In this document: positions 1-5,144 of the stretch, one piece after another
How the letters are laid out: every line of letters starts with the position of its first letter
Position numbering within the stretch: the first letter of the stretch is position 1
DNA from: DASUBN01 sp050261675
Lineage (GTDB): Bacteria; Pseudomonadota; Gammaproteobacteria; Natronospirales; REEB76
Direction: 5' to 3'
DNA: 5,144 nucleotides
Assembly: GCA_050261675.1 (NCBI GenBank)
Contig: JBLNDO010000058.1
Location: 1 to 5,144 of the forward strand
Position numbers and translations under genes: made by a program
The notes under the pieces: model-generated
Told to the model about the DNA's origin: nothing
Database searches by the model: none
The model's input: only the letters and a program-made list of their open reading frames with translations

Positions 1-120
1 GGCATATATCTCCTGGGGGCGCTCACCGGGCACGCGCTCTTGTGGGTGCTGCTGCTCATCGGGCTCGCGGCGCTGAGCGTCACCCTGCGCTGGCTCGCGA
101 GCCCGGGCCGGCGGGAGTAA
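1..120 (+). CDS. C-terminal end of a membrane protein, possibly an MFS-type transporter (5' truncated)
   Basis: Frame 1 is open from the left edge to a TAA stop at 118-120, giving 39 codons (GIYLLGALTGHALLWVLLLI, followed by a second leucine/alanine-rich stretch). It reads as one long hydrophobic helix of about 25-28 residues, ending in a short basic tail (RWLASPGRRE). Small residues and glycines precede a Leu/Ala-rich helix and then a positively charged cytoplasmic end, as in the last membrane segment of many major facilitator transporters. The fragment is too short to assign a family, and another polytopic membrane protein is equally possible. Codon use is as GC-rich as in the neighbours. 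The gene is convergent with the RND permease, with only 2 bp between the stops, so it is not part of the pump operon. That the reading frame is a real coding end is fairly likely; the transporter type is a guess. Confidence 0.6.
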   Translation, partial: GIYLLGALTGHALLWVLLLIGLAALSVTLRWLASPGRRE

Positions 121-122
121 GA

Positions 123-3100
123 CTAGGCGATTCCTTCCGCGGCCACGACGGATGCGGCCGTGCGCGCCGCGGCCGGCACCCGGAACCAGGTCGCGTACAG
201 TGCCGGCAGGAAGAACAGCGTCAGCACCGTGGCCACCGTGATGCCGCCCATCAGCGCTGCAGCCATGGGGCTGAACAGGTCGCTCTGAAGCAGCGGAATC
301 AGCGCCAGCACCGCCGCGGCCGCGGTGAGGCTGATGGGACGGAAGCGGCGCACCGTGGCGCCAACGATGGCGTCGAAAGGCTTGTGACCCTCGCGGATGT
401 CGTGGTCGATCTGGTCCACCAGGATCACCGAGTTGCGCATGATGATGCCGAACATGGCGATGGTGCCCAGCATGGCCATGAAGCCGAAGGGCTTGTGGAA
501 CAGGAGCAGCGCCCCGCTCACCCCGATCAGGCCGAGCGGCGCCGTCAACAGCACCATGAAACTGCGGGAGAAACTCTGCAACTGGATCATGAGCAGGGTG
601 AACACCACGAACAGCATCACCGGCATCTGCACGTTGATGGAGGCCTGGGCCTTGGCGTTGTTCTCCACGGCGCCACCCACCTCGATGCGATAGCCGATCG
701 GGAGCTGGGCGCGCAGCGCGCCGAGCTTGGCATCGATGGCGTTGGTCACGTCGATGCCCTGGGCGTCGCCCACGGTGTCGGCGCGTACGATCACCGTGGG
801 CTGCCGGTCCCGCTCCCAAATCACGCCGTACTCCAGCCCGTAGACGGGCTTGACCAGCTGGCCGAGGGGCACGGACTTGCCGGCGGCGGTCGGGATCATG
901 AGGTTGTCGAGGTTCGCGAGATTGGCCCGCTCCGCGGCCGGGGCCCTGAGGTCCACGGCGATGAGCTTGTCCGCTTCCCTGTAATAGGTGGCGGTATAGC
1001 CCGTGAGCGACATCTCGAGAAAGGCGGCCAGGTCGTCGCTGCCGACGCCCAAGAGGCGCGCCTTCTCCTGGTCAATCTCCAGGTGCACGGTCTTGCTGGC
1101 CGGGCCGTCCCAGTCGAACTGGGTGCCGGTGGTGCGGGGATCGGCGCGCATCACCTCCGCCACCTGGGCGGCGATGCCGCGTACCGTGGCGATGTCGTCC
1201 CCGGAGACGCGGAACTGCACCGGGAAACCCACCGGCGGCCCGTTCTCCAGGCGCGACACCCGCCCCTGCAGCTCCGGGAAGTCCTTTTCCAACTCCTGCG
1301 TCAGGCTGATGAACAGGGCGTCCCGCGCCTGGATGTTCTTGGCGGTGACCACGAATTGGGCGAAGTTGCGCTGCGGCAGCTGCTGGTCGAGGTTGAGGTA
1401 GAAACGCGGCGCTCCCGTGCCCACGTAGCTCACGTAGTTGGCGATGCCCGGTTGCCCTGCGAGGAACCGCTCCATGCGCCGGGTCGCGTCCAGCGAGGCG
1501 GCATAGGAGGCGCCCTCCGGCAGGCGCAGGTCCACCAGGAGTTCCGGCCGGTCGGAGCCGGGGAAGAACTGCTGGGGGATGAGCGCGAAGCCCGCGGCCG
1601 CCAGCACGAAGAGCCCCACGGCGCCCGCCAGCACCCGCTTGCGGTGTTGCACGCACCAACCGATGAGGGCGCGGAAGCGGCTGTAGAACGGGGTGGAGTA
1701 CACGTCGTGCTCGTCGCGGCGCGGTCCAGGCTCGGGAAAGCGCGCCGCGAGCTTGGGAGAATACCGTGCGAGCCAGGTCCTCCAGATGGTAGTCTTGTGG
1801 GGTTGGTGGCCTTCAGGCAAAAGGCGATAGCCCAAATAGGGGATCACCACCACCGCTGCGAGCCAGGAAACCAGGAGCGCGATGGCCGAGACCTGGAAGA
1901 TGGAGCGGGTGTATTCGCCGACGCTGGACTTGGCGAGGGCGATGGGCAGGAAGCCCGCCACCGTCACCAGGGTGCCGGTGAGCATGGGGAAGGCGGTGCT
2001 GGTGTAGGCGAAGGCCGCGGCATTCACCCGGTCATAACCCTGCTCCAGCTTCACCGCCATCATCTCCACGGCGATGATGGCGTCGTCCACCAGGAGGCCG
2101 AGCGCCAGGATCAGCGTGCCGAGGGAGACCTTGTGCAGGCCGATGCCGAACACCCACATGAGGAAGGCGGTGGCCGCGAGCACCAGCGGGATGGAGATCA
2201 CCACCACGGTGCCGGTGCGCAAGCCCAGGCTCAGCAGACTGACGATCAGCACGATGGCGATGGCCTCGCCCACCGCCTCCTCGAAGTCGCCCACCGAGCG
2301 CTGCACCGCGAGCCCCCCGTCCGTGACGGTGTGCAGGGTGAGACCGGCCGGCAGCCGCTGCTGGAGCGAGGCCACCACCGGCTTCAGGCGCTTGCTGAGT
2401 TCGATGACGTTGCCGCCGGCCGCCATGGTAACGCCGAGGCCGAGCACCGGGCGGCCCTCGTAGCGCATCTGCTGCGAGGGTGGGTCCTGGTAACCGGAGG
2501 TGATGCGGGCGATGTCGCCCAGGCGCAAGAGACGCCCGCCGGCGCGGAACGTCACCTGCTCCAAGCCCGCCACCGATTGGAACTGGCCGCTGCCGCGGAG
2601 CGTGATGTGCTCGCCGGAGACGTCGAAAGCGCCGGCCGGCAGCACCGCGTTCTGGGCCTGCAGCACCGCCACGATGTCCTTGGGCGAGAGCCCGAGGGTC
2701 GCGAGCTTGCGGTTGGAGATCTCCACGTGGATCACCTGCGGCTGCTCGCCGAAGTAATCCACCTTGGCCACGTCCGGCACCCGCAGGAGCTCCTCGCGCA
2801 GGGTGTCCGCGTAAGCTTTCAGCTCTGCGTCGCTGTAACCGTCGCCCTCCAGGGCGTAGAGGTTGGCGTAGACGTCGCCGAACTCATCGTTGAAATAGGG
2901 TCCCGCCACGCCCTGGGGCAGCTGGCCGGCCATGTCTCCCACCTTCTTGCGCACCTGGTACCAGGTGCCGGGCACCGCCGAGGCCGGCGCAGAATCCTTG
3001 ATGTTGAAGAAGATCATGGATTCGCCGGGCTTGGAGTAGCTTTGCAGGAAGTCCACGTCCGGGGTCTCCTGCAGCTTGCGCTCGATGCGGTCCGTCACCT

Positions 3101-3296
3101 CCCGCTGCACCTGCTCGGTGGTGGCGCCGGGCCAGAAGGTCTGAATCACCATCACCTTGAAGGTGAAGGGCGGGTCCTCGGACTGGCCGAGCCGGCCGTA
3201 GGCGAAGAGGCCCAAGAGGGCCGTCATCAGCATGGCGAACAGCACCAGGGTGCGGTGCCGGAGCGCCCACTCCGAGAGGTTGAAGCCCCCGGTCAC
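123..3296 (-). CDS. RND-family efflux pump inner-membrane permease (AcrB/HAE-like)
   Basis: This is a proton-driven drug/metabolite exporter of the inner membrane and the pump component of a tripartite RND system. Its 1057 aa match the family length (about 1020-1070). The duplicated RND layout is visible: TM1 about 14-33, first periplasmic porter loop about 35-335, TM2-TM6 about 342-488, TM7 about 555-573, second porter loop about 575-885, and TM8-TM12 about 890-1035. Proton-relay residues align with AcrB: D404 and D405 in LVDDAIIAVE (AcrB D407/D408), R984 (R971) and T991 (T978). AcrB Lys940 is replaced by R954 in IIMRNSVILV. The N-terminal part (GRLGQSEDPPF, then WPGATTEQVQREV) resembles the TriC/MexK/VexK-like branch more than AcrB itself, judged from memory. 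The GTG start (3294-3296) is preferred because it overlaps the adaptor stop as GTGA, has a purine-rich stretch upstream, and gives the usual NLSEWALRHR beginning. The region between TM6 and TM7 (about 489-554) looks somewhat long. Substrate cannot be told from sequence. Confidence 0.97.
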   Translation of the reverse strand: MTGGFNLSEWALRHRTLVLFAMLMTALLGLFAYGRLGQSEDPPFTFKVMVIQTFWPGATTEQVQREVTDRIERKLQETPDVDFLQSYSKPGESMIFFNIKDSAPASAVPGTWYQVRKKVGDMAGQLPQGVAGPYFNDEFGDVYANLYALEGDGYSDAELKAYADTLREELLRVPDVAKVDYFGEQPQVIHVEISNRKLATLGLSPKDIVAVLQAQNAVLPAGAFDVSGEHITLRGSGQFQSVAGLEQVTFRAGGRLLRLGDIARITSGYQDPPSQQMRYEGRPVLGLGVTMAAGGNVIELSKRLKPVVASLQQRLPAGLTLHTVTDGGLAVQRSVGDFEEAVGEAIAIVLIVSLLSLGLRTGTVVVISIPLVLAATAFLMWVFGIGLHKVSLGTLILALGLLVDDAIIAVEMMAVKLEQGYDRVNAAAFAYTSTAFPMLTGTLVTVAGFLPIALAKSSVGEYTRSIFQVSAIALLVSWLAAVVVIPYLGYRLLPEGHQPHKTTIWRTWLARYSPKLAARFPEPGPRRDEHDVYSTPFYSRFRALIGWCVQHRKRVLAGAVGLFVLAAAGFALIPQQFFPGSDRPELLVDLRLPEGASYAASLDATRRMERFLAGQPGIANYVSYVGTGAPRFYLNLDQQLPQRNFAQFVVTAKNIQARDALFISLTQELEKDFPELQGRVSRLENGPPVGFPVQFRVSGDDIATVRGIAAQVAEVMRADPRTTGTQFDWDGPASKTVHLEIDQEKARLLGVGSDDLAAFLEMSLTGYTATYYREADKLIAVDLRAPAAERANLANLDNLMIPTAAGKSVPLGQLVKPVYGLEYGVIWERDRQPTVIVRADTVGDAQGIDVTNAIDAKLGALRAQLPIGYRIEVGGAVENNAKAQASINVQMPVMLFVVFTLLMIQLQSFSRSFMVLLTAPLGLIGVSGALLLFHKPFGFMAMLGTIAMFGIIMRNSVILVDQIDHDIREGHKPFDAIVGATVRRFRPISLTAAAAVLALIPLLQSDLFSPMAAALMGGITVATVLTLFFLPALYATWFRVPAAARTAASVVAAEGIA

Positions 3297-4408
3297 AGTC
3301 CACCCGCCTTGGCCGGAGCCGGGGCGGGCAGCAAGGCCTGGGCCGACTCACCCTCATAAAGCTCGTTCACCCCCTTCAGCACCACGGTGTCGCCGGGCTC
3401 GAGCCCGGCGCCGATCACCACGCCGGCGTCGGTGTAGCGCAGCACCTGAACCGGCTTCAGCACCAGCTTGGAGGTCTTGGGGTCCACCACCCAGGCGGCG
3501 GTGGCGGTGTCCTTGTGATAGAGGGCGCTCAGGGGCAACAGCAGTTCCTCCGGGTCCACCGCGTCGGCCACCGCCACCGCGGCCGTCATGCCGAGCTTCA
3601 CCTCGGGACCGGGGTTGCGAAGCGCGATCTTCACCAGGAAGGTGCGGGTGGCCGGGTCCGCGGAGGCGGCGCGTTCGCGCACGTGGCCCAGATAGCCCTG
3701 ACCCGGGGTGCCCCACAGAGTCACCTTGATGTCCTGGGCGCGGTCGAAGTCTCCGATGCGGTTCTCCGGCACGTCGATGTACACCTCGCGGCCGTCGGAC
3801 CAGGCGAGGCTCATGACCGTCTGGCCCTCGGCCACCACCTGCCCCGCCTCCGCGTCCACCGCGGTGACCACGCCCGCGTGGTCGGCGCGCAACTCCGTAT
3901 AGGCGAGCTGGTTTCCGCGCAGTTCGAAGGCGCGCTGGGCCTGCTGGTAGTTGGCCTGGGCGGTGGTGAAGAGGTCCTGCTGATGCTCGAAGGCGGAGCG
4001 GCTCACGGCGCCGGTCTTGATCAGCGCCTCGTAGCGGGCAAGCTCCCGCTGCGCGGTTTCGTAGCTGCTCTTGGCGGCGGCGAGCGCCGCCTGTGCCGCA
4101 TCATGGTTGAGTTCCGCGTCCGCGGCGTCCAGCTTCGCCAGCAGCTGTCCTGCCTGGACGCTGTCCCCGAGGTTCACGTAGCGCGCCACGATCTTGCCGG
4201 GGACGCGGAACCCCAGGGCCGACTCGTAGCGGGCGTGCACGTCGCCGCTGTATTCGTCCCGCGGGGTGGTATCCGTGAGCCCGAGGTGCTCGGCGATCAC
4301 GGGTTTGGCGGGGGTCTGGACCGTGCTGCCGTGGCTGCAGCCCGCCAGCAGGGCGGCGCTGAGGGTGAGGGCGAGCAGGGGGAGGGGAAGACGCGGGGAC
4401 GTGGCCAT
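3293..4408 (-). CDS. RND efflux pump periplasmic adaptor (membrane fusion protein), lipoprotein
   Basis: This periplasmic adaptor links the RND permease to an outer-membrane channel. It has 371 aa, normal for the HlyD/AcrA-type adaptor family. Residues 1-23 are a signal peptide with a hydrophobic core (LLALTLSAAL) and a lipobox LAGC; Cys24 would be lipidated and anchor the protein in the inner membrane. Domains in order: first lipoyl half about 64-100 (GFRVPGKIVARYVNLGDSVQ), alpha-helical hairpin about 100-166 (Ala/Gln/Glu-rich), second lipoyl half about 169-202 (ADHAGVVTAVDAEAGQVVAE), beta-barrel about 207-285 with the usual DPATRTFLVKI stretch, and membrane-proximal domain about 286-358. 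The tail is Ala/Pro-rich (PAPAPAKAGGL). The ATG at 4406-4408 is chosen because it gives an intact lipoprotein signal, although no good Shine-Dalgarno sequence precedes it. It is the first gene of the operon, its stop overlaps the permease start, and it lies directly downstream of a palindromic operator candidate at 4420-4434. Confidence 0.95.
   Translation of the reverse strand: MATSPRLPLPLLALTLSAALLAGCSHGSTVQTPAKPVIAEHLGLTDTTPRDEYSGDVHARYESALGFRVPGKIVARYVNLGDSVQAGQLLAKLDAADAELNHDAAQAALAAAKSSYETAQRELARYEALIKTGAVSRSAFEHQQDLFTTAQANYQQAQRAFELRGNQLAYTELRADHAGVVTAVDAEAGQVVAEGQTVMSLAWSDGREVYIDVPENRIGDFDRAQDIKVTLWGTPGQGYLGHVRERAASADPATRTFLVKIALRNPGPEVKLGMTAAVAVADAVDPEELLLPLSALYHKDTATAAWVVDPKTSKLVLKPVQVLRYTDAGVVIGAGLEPGDTVVLKGVNELYEGESAQALLPAPAPAKAGGL
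3300..3310 (-). promoter_or_regulatory. Ribosome binding region for the permease GTG start
   Basis: On the minus strand, AAGGCGGGTGG lies 3 to 13 nt before the GTG start of the permease, inside the last codons of the adaptor gene. It offers AAGG and GGTGG as partial anti-SD matches. Together with the GTGA start/stop overlap (3293-3296) it supports the GTG as the true start and translational coupling of the two pump genes. The match to AGGAGG is only partial. Confidence 0.5.
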
Positions 4409-4419
4409 GGTACACCAAT

Positions 4420-4434
4420 CTTGACAATGTTAAG
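4420..4434. promoter_or_regulatory. Palindromic operator candidate O1 (probable TetR-family repressor site)
   Basis: CTTGACAATGTTAAG is a 15-bp near-palindrome: apart from the central base, only one base pair of symmetry (G4/T12) is broken. A second copy of the same pattern lies at 4463-4477 in inverted orientation. Palindromes of about this size between a tetR gene and a divergent efflux operon are the usual binding sites of TetR-family repressors. O1 contains the plus-strand TTGACA that could be the tetR -35 box. It also lies between the predicted pump transcription start and the adaptor ATG, where a bound repressor could block the pump. That the TetR protein encoded here binds it is inference. 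Confidence 0.7.
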
Positions 4435-4449
4435 TTTGGGGCGTAGATT
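4421..4449 (+). promoter_or_regulatory. Predicted promoter of the tetR gene
   Basis: A perfect -35 box TTGACA (4421-4426) is followed after 17 bp by TAGATT (4444-4449), a 4 of 6 match to TATAAT. Transcription would begin near 4456 and leave a leader of about 107 nt before the tetR ATG. The -35 lies in operator O1, and the -10 overlaps the -10 of the opposing pump promoter, which predicts autoregulation and competition between the two promoters. An alternative is a promoter close to the gene using CATAAT at 4540-4545 (5 of 6), but no matching -35 is present for it. Confidence 0.4.
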
Positions 4450-4476
4450 GTGCCTACCTGAACTTAACGCTGTCAA
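4447..4476 (-). promoter_or_regulatory. Predicted promoter of the adaptor-permease operon
   Basis: On the minus strand a perfect -35 box TTGACA (4476-4471) is followed after 18 bp by CACAAT (4452-4447), a 4 of 6 match to TATAAT. Transcription would start near 4440, giving a leader of about 30 nt that runs through operator O1 to the adaptor ATG at 4408. The -35 is embedded in operator O2. The weak -10 and the slightly long spacer make the exact assignment uncertain, but no better promoter is visible upstream of the adaptor. Confidence 0.5.
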
Positions 4477-4477
4477 G
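4463..4477. promoter_or_regulatory. Palindromic operator candidate O2 (probable TetR-family repressor site)
   Basis: CTTAACGCTGTCAAG (minus-strand reading CTTGACAGCGTTAAG) repeats the O1 pattern with identical outer bases and differs only in the two bases after CTTGACA. The centres of O1 and O2 are 43 bp apart, close to four helical turns, so two bound dimers would sit on nearly the same DNA face. O2 contains a perfect minus-strand TTGACA (4471-4476) placed as the -35 box of the pump operon, so occupancy would directly exclude RNA polymerase. Confidence 0.7.
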
Positions 4478-4567
4478 ATGGATCGCAAGATTTTTTTACC
4501 TGCGCCGACCGGCCGGGAAAACCCGGCTCGGCCTTGCGCCATAATGCGATACGGGACGTCCCGATGA
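4478..4567 (+). CDS. Possible leader reading frame upstream of tetR (29 codons)
   Basis: An ATG directly after operator O2 opens a 29-codon frame (MDRKIFLPAPTGRENPARPC, then AIMRYGTSR). Its TGA (4565-4567) overlaps the tetR ATG as ATGA, the classic arrangement for coupled translation. If transcription starts near 4456 the frame would be entirely on the tetR mRNA. Against it: no Shine-Dalgarno sequence precedes the ATG, the peptide resembles nothing I know, and a frame of this length can arise by chance in GC-rich DNA. A run of seven T residues (4491-4497) falls in its codons 5-7. I list it as a weak candidate only. Confidence 0.18.
   Translation: MDRKIFLPAPTGRENPARPCAIMRYGTSR
4512..4527 (+). 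other. GC-rich stem-loop in the tetR leader
   Basis: GCCGGG, a loop of AAAA, and CCCGGC form a perfect 6-bp all-GC stem with a tetraloop. It lies between the predicted tetR promoter and the tetR start. No T tract follows on either strand (the T7 run at 4491-4497 lies on the wrong side for a plus-strand terminator), so it is not a canonical Rho-independent terminator. A role in leader folding is possible but unproven. Confidence 0.35.
4552..4563. promoter_or_regulatory. Perfect 12-bp palindrome abutting the tetR start, containing its SD-like GGGA
   Basis: CGGGACGTCCCG is a perfect palindrome ending at the base before the tetR ATG. Its GGGA (4553-4556) is the only Shine-Dalgarno-like stretch for this start, at a spacing of 7 nt. 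In RNA the two halves could pair as a 4-bp stem with a 4-nt loop and partly hide that site. As DNA it could be a further protein-binding site, but it does not resemble O1 or O2. Confidence 0.4.
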
Positions 4568-5144
4568 ATTTGGCCTGCCCAGTGAAAGCATTGAAGCGTG
4601 CCTACCACCACGGCGACCTGCGCAACGCGCTGGTCGCCGAGGCGCTGCACCTGCTGGAGAAATCCGGCACCTCCGACTTTACGCTGCGGGATCTCGCCAA
4701 GCGGGTGGGCGTGAGCTACGCCGCCCCCTACGCCCACTTCGAGGACAAACGCGCCCTGCTCGTGGCCGTCGCCGCGGGTGCCGCCGACAAACTGACGGCG
4801 GCGCTGCTTGCGGGCACGCAAGGCAAAACCGATCCGGTGGAGGAGTTCCTGGGCATGGGCCAGGCCTACGTGCAGTTCGGCCTGGAGCACCCCGCCCTCT
4901 ACCGGCTCATGTTCACCGCCTGGGAACTCACGCCGGAGGACAAGCACAAGTACCCGGAACTCGAACAGGCGAGCGAGCGCTGCTTCAAGACCCTCACCGA
5001 CATGCTGGAGCGCCAGCAGAAATCGGGCTTCCTGCGGCCCGGCATGGTGGAAGCCGACGCGCTCACCATCTGGTCCATGGTGCACGGCATCGCCATGCTC
5101 GCCATCGACGGCCGCATCGAGTGCGCCACCGAACATGCGCCGCC
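4564..5144 (+). CDS. TetR/AcrR-family transcriptional repressor with WHG-type C-terminal domain (3' truncated by window)
   Basis: This is a DNA-binding repressor, probably the local regulator of the divergent efflux operon. The frame is open from the ATG at 4564 to the right edge (193 full codons). Residues about 12-62 form the TetR N-terminal domain: KRAYHHGDLRNALVAEAL (helix 1) and the helix-turn-helix FTLRDLAKRVGVSYAAPYAH followed by FEDKRALL, where the usual YYHF appears as PYAHF. The C-terminal ligand/dimer domain includes FGLEHPALYRLMF (about 105-117) and W170-x3-H174-G175 in IWSMVHGIAML, the hallmark of the WHG subgroup (TetR_C_33 type). Family members are about 190-220 aa, so only a short tail should be missing. 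The ATG is chosen for its upstream GGGA; a GTG at 4582 or TTG at 4591 would also keep the conserved domain intact. The pump-repressor role rests on divergent position and the two palindromes. The inducer is unknown. Confidence 0.93.
   Translation, partial: MNLACPVKALKRAYHHGDLRNALVAEALHLLEKSGTSDFTLRDLAKRVGVSYAAPYAHFEDKRALLVAVAAGAADKLTAALLAGTQGKTDPVEEFLGMGQAYVQFGLEHPALYRLMFTAWELTPEDKHKYPELEQASERCFKTLTDMLERQQKSGFLRPGMVEADALTIWSMVHGIAMLAIDGRIECATEHAP

Noticed and set aside
42..3359. A 1105-codon plus-strand open frame lying antisense to the whole permease gene
   Set aside because: Its codons are in exact register with the permease codons, so a stop would need the permease to use TTA, CTA or TCA, which high-GC genomes avoid; the permease uses none of them. 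The product is an implausible His/Arg/Gly/Glu-rich sequence with no recognisable domain, while the minus strand encodes a textbook RND protein.
4463..4500. Possible terminator: palindrome O2 followed by the T7 run
   Set aside because: The O2 stem would have a mismatch and a 3-nt loop, and the T run begins 13 nt after the stem. Its two-copy pattern and the -35 placement fit an operator much better.
4540..4545. CATAAT as a -10 box for a tetR promoter near the gene
   Set aside because: It is a 5 of 6 match, but nothing resembling a -35 box lies 16-18 bp upstream and there is no extended -10 TG. It is mentioned only as an alternative to the 4421-4449 promoter.
3515..4567. A 350-codon plus-strand frame antisense to the adaptor and running into the tetR start
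   Set aside because: It has the same register effect: it is aligned with the adaptor codons and made of low-complexity Gly/Ala/Val/His sequence. Only its last 29 codons, outside the adaptor, are kept as a weak leader candidate.
4297..5136. A 279-codon minus-strand frame covering the tetR gene and intergenic region
   Set aside because: It is in register opposite the tetR codons, crosses the promoter/operator region and shows no domain. The plus strand encodes a clear TetR protein.
1..5144. Signs of mobile DNA, CRISPR repeats, RNA genes or a novel multi-gene system
   Set aside because: I saw no transposase, integrase, terminal repeats, spaced direct repeats or tRNA-like folds. All three main genes fall in familiar families with uniform GC-rich codon use.

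Overview
The window is GC-rich, densely packed Gram-negative DNA. It carries most of a local-regulator/efflux-pump locus: the operon for a tripartite RND (resistance-nodulation-division) pump, read on the minus strand, and a divergent TetR-family regulator on the plus strand. The lipoprotein-type adaptor, the HAE/AcrB-like permease and the codon use point to a high-GC member of the Pseudomonadota, probably beta or gamma. This is inferred from general resemblance, and the species cannot be named.

Layout. Positions 1-120 hold the last 39 codons of a plus-strand membrane protein, possibly a transporter of the major facilitator type. Its stop lies 2 bp from the stop of the convergent RND permease (123-3296, minus, 1057 aa). 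The permease start (GTG) overlaps the stop of the upstream adaptor gene (3293-4408, minus, 371 aa lipoprotein) by 4 bp, so the two are almost certainly one translationally coupled operon. The 155-bp control region (4409-4563) is AT-richer than the genes. From 4564 to the right edge runs a TetR/AcrR-type repressor, cut by the window end after 193 codons.

How it works together (inference). The adaptor and permease would form the inner-membrane and periplasmic parts of a proton-driven export pump. No outer-membrane factor gene lies in the window, so a TolC-like channel must be encoded elsewhere or just outside. The regulator very likely represses the pump and itself. The control region holds two 15-bp imperfect palindromes of the form CTTGACANNGTTAAG in inverted orientation, 43 bp centre to centre. 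Each contains a perfect TTGACA placed to serve as the -35 box of one of two opposed, overlapping promoters. Downstream, the regulator's leader contains a GC-rich hairpin, a possible 29-codon reading frame whose stop overlaps the tetR start (ATGA), and a perfect 12-bp palindrome abutting the start codon.

I see no RNA gene, insertion sequence, CRISPR array or clear Rho-independent terminator. The genes belong to well-known families. The most distinctive part of the window is the symmetrical promoter/operator region, not a new enzyme system.
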